A DNA stretch of 64,000 nt, taken from the NCBI RefSeq assembly GCF_007655135.1, contig NW_022204065.1, forward strand, positions 1-64,000, given 5' to 3'. The first letter of the stretch is position 1. Every line of letters starts with the position of its first letter. The DNA comes from Punica granatum. Taxonomy: Eukaryota > Streptophyta > Magnoliopsida > Myrtales > Lythraceae. Both the position numbers and the translations under genes were made by a program. Below are positions 55,245 to 64,000 of the stretch, one piece after another. The notes beneath the pieces were generated by a model. The model was not told where the DNA came from. It was given only the letters and a program-made list of their open reading frames with translations, and did not search any database.

Positions 55245-58200
55245 AACACCTAACCAGGTGATGACATGTGTGACCTTTGACCTATTTATCTTGTGCCTGT
55301 ATCACGACATATGCAAGTTCTAAAGCAACTTTTGCCACGTGTTACAATTTAATGTTTCTTAATTACATAATTACTGTTTCAAAAAGAAAAAAATTAACAA
55401 TAAAAACATATTATTTTTTAATACTACACCAATTAAATAAAAAAAGACTTATTAATTATTTATATAGAATTATATCGTTGTGTTAGTGAAAATCTATCAT
55501 TCAAATAAAAATAATCACATGAATTTTACCAATTCGATCTATAACACTTAACCACGTGACGACACGTGTGATCTTTGGCCTCTTTAGCTTCCACCATGTG
55601 TCGTCACATATGCAAGTTCCCATGTGATTTCCGCCATAATGTCCCCATGTAATGCTTCTTGATTACATAATTACTATTTCAAAAAGAAAAAAATTAATAA
55701 TAAAGAACATATTATTTTTTAATACTACTCCAATTAAATAAAAAAATATGTATTAATTATCTAAATAGAATTATATTGTTGTGTTATTGAAATTCTATAA
55801 TTTAAATAAAATAATTACACGAATTTTACCAATCCTAATTCGTAGAATTACGACTTCGTATTAATAAAAAAAACATGTACTAAGAAAAAAATTCACGTTG
55901 GGAGAGATTTACTGCTTAATGGATCACCCAGCTCAACTGGATTAGTTGGAGTCCATTGGGCTTTCGTACCAGGGTTCACATGAAAATGATATATTAAGAA
56001 CCAATATATAATATATAATGCCTCGAAGATTTAGTTAGGTGATGACACGTGTGATCTTTCGCCTCTTTAACTTTTGCCATGTGTCATCGCATATGCAAGT
56101 TCCCATGTGATTTCCGCCATGTGTCACCATGTAATGTTTCTTAATGACATAATTACCGTTTCAAAAGGAAAAAAAATTAATAATAAAAATATATTATTTT
56201 TTAATACTACACCAATTATATAAAAACATATGTATTGATAATCTATATAGAATTATATCATTGTGTTAGTAAAAATCTATAATTTAAATAAAAATAATTA
56301 CAAGGATTTTACCTCAAATAAATATATAATATATAATACATGTAACACTTAATCAGGTGACGTCACATGTGATCTTTGACCTCTTTAGTTTTCGCCATGG
56401 GTCGTCATTGATAGCTCTTTAGGATTAGAGTTATTTTATTCCACATTGTGCTTGAATTCGTTGCCATGTCCTCGATGTGTTGATGTTTCTAATGGTTTTA
56501 GGTTAAGAGTCATAGGAAGTTATTAATCTTAAGTTAGTGTTTTTATAGTTTTTGGTACTCATGGTGATGCGTTTTCATGCTTATTAGGAGCAACGGGTAG
56601 ATAGACCCGCGAGCAGCCCGTGCCAAAATGGCAACTCCCCATTTGGAAGCTGCAACTCCTGCTGGGATGGCAAAAGGGGAGAAGCGGACTGAGGTTGCAA
56701 CTTTGGAGCCAGCAGCTGCAACTTCCTCTGTTTGTCATCTTCCCTCTCAAGAACCGATTTTGAGCTCGAAGATCATTAAGTGTGGGACCCTATTAAAGTA
56801 CAAGTGGGCTCATCTTATCCATGTTCAATCTTCATTTAAGAGGAAGAAACAAAGAAAGAAGCCTGTAATAAGTGCAAGAGCGACTTGGGAGAAAAAGAAG
56901 ACATCAATCCAACTTTTTATCCTCCGACAAGGCTGCAACTTAGGGAAGGAAAGCAAGGATAGCTGCTATCTTCTCGTGGACAAAAAGAGGAGCGGCAGTG
57001 GCCTTTAAAAAGAGGAAGGGAAGGCTACAAGGAGGCAGACCGGAACAGAGGAAAACAGAGGAAGAGAGTTGAACGTAAAGAAGGGAGGAGAAAGGGAGAA
57101 GAACAGAGCTGAAGCATTTTGGGTTGAAAAGAGAGATAAGGCTTGTGGTGAAGACGGGAAGTCGGGCGACAAGTCGAGACATCGACCTACCGAGTTTTCT
57201 CTTCACCTTTCTCTTCTCTTTCTCTTGTATAATGTTTATTTATGTTATTATGATGACCACCATAGCCATGAGCTAAGCTTGACTTCTAGGATTCCGATGA
57301 AACTTGGTGTATTTTGATTCCGAGTACTCTATTGATCGGTTTATGGAATGATATGATGTGATTATTTTATTTCCGAGTTTAATGCGTGTTGTTGATTGAT
57401 CATCCATAATACCGATGTTGTGACCCAAACGAACTCGACGGAGTGAGTGAAGGTTTAGAAACGGTGTAAAATAGCTTTTGTTTGACTTCGATTAATTGTT
57501 TGGTCAAGTCGATTCAAGTGTAGAGATAGGAATATACTTGCATGCCCTAGGCACCCAAGAGTCGGGATAGAAGCTTAATGAATCTTATCTAATCGCAATA
57601 GTCATAGAAATATAGGATATTGGTTAGATTAGATATATTTTCCCAAGCAACTCAAACGATACTTAGGAAAGAGCACTTGAATACCAGAGTAGTGCAATCA
57701 TCCATTTAGTAAACCGAGAGAGAGAGTGTAAGGGGTTAACGAACACCAAGGGAAGTCGGGGTCCTAGGTTTCCTTATCATTGATTGTCGTTAATCGAACT
57801 AGTTAATATGTTGCTAGTTTAGTATGTTCTCTACTTTACATCTTAAAATTATCGATTGGCTTGACTGTTATCCGAGTGTCATAATATCGATGCTTGGCGA
57901 TACCATTAGCACAACTCTCTGTGGAACGATACTTTTTCTCGCCTCTCTATTACTTGCACGCCCCGTGCACTTGCGGGGAAACAACAGTCGCATATGCAAG
58001 TATTTCTGACGCGTGTCGCCATGTAATGTTTGTTAATTACATAATTACTGTTTCAAAAAGAAAATAATTAATCATAAAAATGTTATTTTTAATACTACAC
58101 CAATTGAATAAAAAAGATGTATTGATAATCTATATATAATTATATCGTTGTGTTAGTAAAACCTATAATTTAAATAAAAATAATTACATGGATTTTACCA

Positions 58201-58560
58201 ATTCGAGTCATTATATAATATATAATGCATGAAACACTTAATCAGGTGACGACACGTGTGATCTTTGGCCTTTTTAGCTCTCACCATGTGTCATCACATA
58301 TGCAAGTTTCCATGTGATTTTCACCACGTTTCGTCATGTTATGTTTCTTATTACATAATTATTGTTTCAAAAAGAAAAAATAAATAATAAAAAATATTAT
58401 TTTTTAATACTACACCTATTAAGTAAAAAAGATGTATTTATAATCTATATAGAATTATACTGTTGAAATCTATCATTTAAATAAAAATAATTACATCGAT
58501 TTTACAAATTCAAATTGGTAAAATTACAACACCATATTAATAAAATATTACACGAGTTTT
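55245..58560 (+). repeat. Array of about 300-316-bp tandem repeats
   Basis: The word GTGATCTTTGGCCTCTTTAG and its variants recur at about 55270, 55570, 56055, 56368 and 58257. Each is followed by CATATGCAAGTTCCCATG, TTACATAATTACTGTTTC and ATTATATCGTTGTGTTAG in the same order. That makes five units. The second-to-third gap holds 175 extra bases (about 55840-56015). The fourth unit is split by the solo LTR 56409-57986. The array contains CACGTG-type words in several units. No coding potential. Confidence 0.75.
56409..57986 (+). mobile_element. 1.58-kb solo LTR, probably Athila-like gypsy
   Basis: TGATAGCTCTTTAGG to GGGGAAACAACA, inserted in the fourth tandem repeat. Flanks GTCAT (56404-56408) and GTCGC (57987-57991) fit a 5-base duplication with two CpG-type changes. 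The end has CCCCGTGCACTTGCGGGG, common near the 3' end of Athila-type LTRs. The ORF at 56628-57008 inside it looks fortuitous. Confidence 0.65.
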
Positions 58561-59640
58561 ACTCATTCAATTTGGTAAAATTGGTATATTATTTAATAAT
58601 AAAATATTTTGTGAAATTTGAAATATAACTTACCGTTTTAATATGAATGGTAAGACTTACTAATAATATACAAAACATTACATGGATTTTACCAAATAAA
58701 ACTGGTAGAATTAACTCGTCACCATAATAAAAAAAATCTTGCTTTTTTCATGTCCGTATTTGTCATTGAAATCACTACTATTCATATCCAGAAAGTCCTG
58801 ATTTTTTTCATTAACAAAGAACTTGCAATAAGCTCGCGGAAGCAGGTAATAGGTAAAGATTAAAAAACTTTTGCGAATTTCTCCTGTTACTCTCAGCCGA
58901 AATATTTTCGATGAGAGAAATATTTATTTTGAAACACATGTCTAAAGCAAAAAAGGGCTCCCCATGGTCCCACTTGCCTATAAATATTAAAGAGCCTTAG
59001 ATCAGAGAAAGATTTCCCCCCTATTGTCATTCTCCTCCTGGAGACTCTCCCCCCCTTGTCTCTCGAACATTCTCCACACATCCATTTTGTCTTTTCCATT
59101 TAACGGGGGTCTAATGTCTAGTTCTTTTTAAAAAAGAAAGATTTTACTTATCATAGAAAATATTTATGTGACACCACGCGTAAAGCCCGAAGGAAACCCT
59201 CCGTCTCACTTTCATTTGCCTAAAACACCCTTAGTGAAAATAATCTTTATGCTATTATAATATTTAAAACAATGAGTTTGCATTTTTCACGTAGAACAAG
59301 ATTTTTATTACATGACCTTTCATTTCTCCACTAATAGTGATATGGCATGTGACACGATATCATGCTGCCACGTAACTTATAGAAGTTGAAAGGACCAACA
59401 CTTATTAAAAGGTAGAAATTTATATTTATAATAACTAAATGTTGTACCCATGCTACGCACGGAATCATATATATTTTTAATTTTTTCGTATAAATGTAAA
59501 TTATAAATATAATTATAGTAAGGAGTTATAAGATACTGAGGGAAATCAGAACCAAATAATTTTATTGTGTGGTAGTACTCTATGTGATGCATTTACATCA
59601 TGCAATATCGTCTTTATCAGTACAGGAACTCAACCTTCCA
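58561..59640. other. AT-rich spacer with a possible Helitron end
   Basis: On the minus strand near 59430-59466, CCGTGCGTAGCATGG is followed by TACAACATTTAGT, like the Helitron ends elsewhere in the window but with TTAG for CTAG. Otherwise no feature. Confidence 0.35.
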
Positions 59641-60905
59641 GGGACAACAATTGAGATGAAAAACTCTGACTCTGCATGATATAGAGATGGAAAAGTCCAT
59701 CTTAACGAATCCGTCTCAAAAAGTCTCGTCCCAAACTAAAGAGATGAAAATTTCCGTCTCAGTAAAAAATGAGAGGGAATTTTGAGATAGAAAAATTCAT
59801 CTCAACTTCATAGATGAATAAACCCGTCACTAATTGAGACAAAAAAGGGACATAATTTGTTGTCTCTACCTTAGAGACAGAAAGAGAGACAGAGCTTTCC
59901 ATATATCCATTAGAGAGGGAAAATTTCGTCTTTCTCTTTGTCTCAATCCTTGAGACCTAAAACCCATCGAAAAATATAAAAAGAAAAGAAAATAATTATT
60001 TTGGCCAAGCCTACAGGGAGCACGAGCTTGTGTGCGCCAACCGCATATACAAAGGGTGCAATGCACCTCTGTCTCTTTAATTGTGTGGGCTTTCATTCGC
60101 GAAGACTCGAACCAAGGTCTTCACCCTAGTGCGCCTGTGTATTACTATCTAGGCTACTCCCATTTATTGTTACTTTTTAATATTTCATTAGATTTATTAT
60201 TATCTATTTAGAAATTTTCATTTAAAAACTAATATTTACTTTTCTATTACTTATTTGTTAAATGCTTGTACTCTTATTGTAATTTGTACATCTTTCCTCA
60301 TACTATTAATATTTTGTATGTAACTTATTTATTATTTTATCTACGAAAATTTTAATGTACAATCATTATTCATCCCTATTATTTTAATATTTTTTAAAAC
60401 TTTTATATTGACTTTCTTTATAATTTATATTCATATACCGAACTATTTCTTATCTCATTTACACTCAATATCAAAACTAATGTGATCAATTAATAACTTA
60501 TTTGATGCATTTAATATGCGAGTGATCAAATTATTTAATTTTCAAAGTGTGAAACCCTAGAGGACTTTCAAGTTTTACAAAAGGTGAAGAAGAAGAGTCG
60601 GAATGAAAAAAGAGAAAAAAGAAGAAATTATATTTGAAATATAAGAAGTATCTGGATCCATAGAGTCAGAGATTTGAGATAGAAATTTTCGTCTTATGTG
60701 GATAGAGATGGGAATTTGAGACAAATATTTTCGTCTCATTATTAAGAAACGAAATTTTCCGTCTCTTGATCCGTCTAAAAAAACAAGACAGAGTTCTACG
60801 TCTTATTTTCCGTCTCTTTGATGATATACAGAATTTTCCGTCTCAATTTAAAATTTCCTTTGCAAAACTAAGACAAACTTATTTCGTCTCAAAACTCTGA
60901 AATAT
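59641..60905. mobile_element. Putative non-autonomous DNA transposon with GAGACG/CGTCTC subterminal arrays
   Basis: Many short copies of GAGATGGAAAA, TTTCCGTCTC and GAGACGAAA occur in both orientations at 59650-59960 and again at 60660-60905, with a 700-base AT-rich centre free of them. Clustered subterminal palindromic repeats at both ends are typical of CACTA and some Mutator elements. Clear termini and a target duplication were not found. No transposase frame. Confidence 0.45.
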
Positions 60906-62188
60906 TATCATTTTATAATCACATGAAATATCTACCGAATAGTTGCATGTTAGGAGTCATTTTAATTTCAAAGAAAACTCATTTTTTTGTTATTTACAAA
61001 AGGAGGATGAACTTTATATAAATAATTCAAAATAATTAAAGCTAATAAAATAAAATATGGAATGTGAGAAACGATTTTGAATGCAACAATGGACTGTTTT
61101 TATTGAAACAGGAGGGAGGATAGGATTGTGGGGGAATCTGGAACGGGTAGTTATTTTTTCTTAAACTTCCTCTCATCCATTGGATCTTAATTATTCATTG
61201 TATATCTTCAATTGCATGTTAGGAAATAGGAAATTAGACTAAGCTAGTTTTCTTCTCCCTTTTATAGAAGTATGGATGTTTGATTATTTAATATGAACTT
61301 CTATAATAATAATTTTCAAGCATATAAGGAGTTATAAATGAAATGAGCAGTTATGATTTTGTTTTTAGTACATAAGCATGTAATTGTGTTTGCCTATCTC
61401 GGTGAAGATTATTGCAAACATGAAAATTGTAAGTCTTTTTAGATTTTTTATGCACTCTTCCCGAATTTCATAAAATTAATTAATTGGATTCATCTTTTCA
61501 TTATAGTCATTTAATCAATCTCACAAGTCAAAAGCCACTTAACAATGAGCTGAGGGTTTGAAAATTCAAGCGACGACGTTAATCCTCCCTTTTCATTTCA
61601 CAAATATATATTATATAAAGATTAAATGTAATTATTGTTATTATTCTATTGAAAGGAGACTATGGTGGGTGCGAAACCACAATATTTGCTTCCAATGTAT
61701 ATCAAACTTTACGTTTAAAACTTCCAATGTTTACTTTACACAACCGGAAAAATCATAGCACCAGAATTCTACTTTGGCATAGTGGAGACTCTTCGTGATT
61801 ATGAAAAGAATTTCATATATCCTAGATTGGGGCTATGGCAGTACTTTCTATTATATAAAAGTATTAGATATGTTATATTTCTTGAGTTAACTGTTTTATA
61901 ATATACTTCCACAACTCAACTCAGTTGTAAAAATCGAAAAGTTCTATTTGTAGTCTCAAAAAAAAATACTCAATCATTCTACACATGCTCCAGTATCAAG
62001 AGTAAATTAAATAAATGCACTCTAACGAAGGTATATATCCTCACACCTCATGAGAAGAACAAAAGAATAAACTCTCCCGCCAATAGATTGGTCTCCTACT
62101 TTGTGACTTGAAGTTAAAAAATATTATGGCAGTAATTGTCAGTTTAACTATAGATTATCGATTATTTTATTTTCTTAATAATTATAGT
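60906..62188. other. AT-rich spacer, nothing recognised
   Basis: No credible ORF, repeat or RNA gene seen. Confidence 0.4.
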
Positions 62189-62212
62189 CCGCACACGGGT
62201 TTAACATCTAGT
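62189..62212 (+). mobile_element. Helitron-like 3' terminus
   Basis: Hairpin CCGCACACGG is followed by GTTTAACAT and CTAGT (62208-62212). GTTAACATCTAGTATAT recurs about 80 bases downstream. Confidence 0.5.
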
Positions 62213-62479
62213 ATATGTTATGGTACTAATTATCATTTTTTAATTTATAATTTTCTTGCTTAGATTTGATTACTGTGTACAGCAAGAGTTAACATCTAGT
62301 ATATATCGATGGGCTATGAGGATTAGTTGGACGAGTTTAATTGTATCGATTTTTGGAAATGCAATCTTTTCCTTTTTAAAAAAAAAAAAACAAAAAAACT
62401 CTGAAGTTAGCCCAATTCAACACAAAAAAGGGACCTTAGCCCAATTAGATAGAAGATATTCTTTTACCACTAATATTCG

Positions 62480-63312
62480 GCCCGGCCCATAGTCGAAGCA
62501 CTCCCTTTCCCGGCCGGCGCCCTCGCTTTTTACAACTCCGACGGGGACAGGATTCCGACGGCCGTGCCAGAGCTTCAATCCATGAGATCGTCAGAGAGCC
62601 GAGCGATAATCATCAACCCGATCGGAGAGTTACAGGCACAGTCACCAAAAGCTCTTTCCTTTCCTCCCCGTTCACAGTCATCTCGCAGATTCCTTTCGTC
62701 TTGCTTCTCCATCAGAGCGCATTGAACCCTTTGCAATTCATCGTGAATTTGTCGTCTCGAAGCTGTCAATTCCTCTCCTTCTGTTCCGTGTCTTTGACTT
62801 TCTTCTTCTTTGATGCGACTGGAAATGCGGTTTTAGCTGAAACCTTCCCCTCTGTCAAGAGGTTTTGTCTGCTCGAGCAGTTATACTGTACGCTTTCTGC
62901 TTGCATCCTGCTTGTTCGTCGAACAAAGCTGTGCGGCTGTGACTTGCTGTATGGTTAGGAAGAAGTGAATCAAATTGCATAACAGTGTTCTCATTAGCAA
63001 CACAAGGTGAGCTCATTATTATTTCTTTCGTCTTCTTTGGTCTCTCCTCTTTCGGTTCTGCTTTTTGTTTCTTCTATTCTGTTGGTCATTCTATTTGATT
63101 TCCGCAATTTTGCCTCTTTCCGATTTTCACTGGGTCCCTTTTTTTTTTTGGGTCTCGGCTCAGGGAATGTAAACAACGGGGAAGATCTCCCTGATGATTT
63201 TTTTCTGTGGTTTGGTGTTTGTAGAGGTTGGTGCTTTCTGGGCAAATGGATCATCAGCAGGGACAAGAAGTCTCAATGCTCGTGTGATGCAAGATTAGCT
63301 GCAAAGAGAAAA
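62480..63312 (+). promoter_or_regulatory. Promoter and 5' leader of the right-edge gene, with a probable leader intron
   Basis: GC content rises sharply at 62480-62700 (CCCTTTCCCGGCCGGCGCC), as in a plant gene 5' region. A leader intron is plausible from 63007 (AAG|GTGAGC) to 63224 (TTTGTAG|AGG), 218 bases. The open frame 63007-63456 that spans this is mostly intron translation. No clear TATA box. Confidence 0.45.
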
Positions 63313-63602
63313 ATGGCTATCCGGAGTAATAACAAGAATGTTGTGTCATGGAAGAGGAGAGAACTTCCATTTTTGGTTCTCTATGCGATTGCTTTTTACG
63401 TGATCATCATTCGTAGATCTCTGCAACTCTCTCATGGTAATGATGTACATCACTAGCTTCAGTCACTTGCTATTGGATTTTCTTTTAAAACCCTTTGTCT
63501 TTGCCTCCTGAACTTTTCCTGCATCGGGTCTATCTTCTTGTAACAGATCATTACTCCAAACTCTACGGGTTGCGACCGGGTTTTCTTGCCAATCAACTCA
63601 AT
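63313..63602 (+). CDS. First two coding exons of a host gene, GUP1-like MBOAT candidate
   Basis: Exon 1 (63313-63436) encodes MAIRSNNKNVVSWKRRELPF, then a membrane segment LVLYAIAFYVIII and RRSLQLSH. A donor GTAATG at 63437 and an acceptor ending AACAG at 63546 give intron 1 of 110 bases. Exon 2 (63547-63602) continues in phase as DHYSKLYGLRPGFLANQLN up to a donor GTATGC at 63603. From memory of family style, the text before and after the first membrane segment resembles plant membrane-bound O-acyltransferases related to yeast GUP1, but the diagnostic domain lies beyond the window. The start ATG is chosen because it opens the basic segment before the membrane helix. The gene is partial because of the window edge, with no sign of damage. 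Confidence 0.5.
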
Positions 63603-64000
63603 GTATGCTTCTCATTTCTCATAGTTTATAGCTGGAAATAGATTCGAGCATAAGAAACTGCTGGATAAGTTTGGGTTTTGTGCAAGGATGGAGATTTATT
63701 TCTTATAAGAGAAGTTTTTGAGGTTGCTTATCCCTGTGCTGTAGCTGCTTCGTGGGCAACTCTTTATGAGATTCATATCCTGCTGTATCTAGTGGGTACT
63801 AGAGTAAAAGGAGACAATCAAGATCTATCAAGACTCGAGACTAATGTTATTATCCCCTTAAACCAACTTCATTGTAATTTTTTAATTGATGAATACGAGT
63901 ATCCTTGCATCTGACTTGTGGTGGTAAATTTTAATGAATCATGATAGCTAATTTAAAGTACGATGTATTTAAATTTTAGTTCATTATATACTTTCTTTCT
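63603..64000 (+). other. Second intron (start) of the right-edge gene
   Basis: Begins GTATGCTTCTC. No further exon in phase was identified before the window ends, so the intron is at least 398 bases long. The ORF at 63678-63914 does not fit the splice phase convincingly. Confidence 0.35.

Noticed and set aside
56628..57008. 126-residue ORF
   Set aside because: Lies inside the Athila-like solo LTR; no recognisable domain and low-complexity composition.
55245..58560. CRISPR-like array
   Set aside because: Repeat units are about 300 bp and contiguous, without short repeats and unique spacers, in a plant genome.
63007..63456. Single 149-residue ORF as the start of the right-edge gene
   Set aside because: Its first 70 residues translate a T-rich probable leader intron; the splice sites and exon 2 support a start at 63313.

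Overview
This window looks like nuclear DNA from a flowering plant, most likely a core eudicot. It is AT-rich between genes and packed with nested plant transposable elements (Ty1/copia, Ty3/gypsy of Tat/Ogre and Athila-like type, LINE, hAT, Mutator-like and Harbinger-like MITEs, Helitron ends). It holds endogenous pararetrovirus (Caulimoviridae) copies, and its two clearest genes belong to the plant-specific S-protein homologue (SPH) family. The species cannot be fixed from the sequence. I see no tRNA, rRNA, CRISPR or prokaryotic features.

The backbone from about 6.3 to 48.8 kb is a tandem segmental duplication. Unit 1 is 6337-24784 and unit 2 is 24785-48811. Each unit holds, in order: a decayed gene remnant, Helitron-like AT-rich DNA, one intact SPH gene (12472-12885 and 29284-29697, both +), more Helitron-like DNA, a movement-protein-like polyprotein remnant, a Tat-type gypsy 3' end, a copia gag remnant split by a hAT-like element, and an endogenous pararetrovirus on the minus strand. 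The units differ by later insertions that can be read cleanly because the other unit keeps the empty site. Unit 1 gained a 2.3-kb gag-only LTR element (8300-10604). Unit 2 gained two MITEs, a Mutator-like element, a hAT-like element that contains a small LTR element with captured host gene fragments, and a 5.37-kb solo LTR, and it lost about 1.1 kb.

Left of the duplication (1-5.8 kb) a Tat/Ogre-like LTR interrupts the pol gene of a copia element. Right of it (48.8-52.8 kb) the second pararetrovirus copy continues. It appears to be one complete genome equivalent, about 7.1 kb, circularly permuted with its break inside the movement-protein region. A 5'-truncated LINE follows (53.24-54.83 kb), then an array of about 300-bp tandem repeats carrying an Athila-like solo LTR (55.2-58.5 kb), then a DNA-transposon-like region with palindromic GAGACG motifs (59.6-60.9 kb). 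At the right edge (about 62.5-64 kb) the first two coding exons of a host gene begin, resembling a GUP1-like membrane-bound O-acyltransferase.

The most interesting points are four. (1) An LTR element at 35749-37456 joins fragments resembling a PRP6/STA1 splicing factor and a PP2C phosphatase in one open frame. (2) The pararetrovirus is circularly permuted. (3) The two SPH copies differ at 21 mature residues with only six silent changes and identical signal peptides. (4) The duplication breakpoint lies inside the viral reverse-transcriptase region. All homology calls are from motif recognition by eye; no database search was run.
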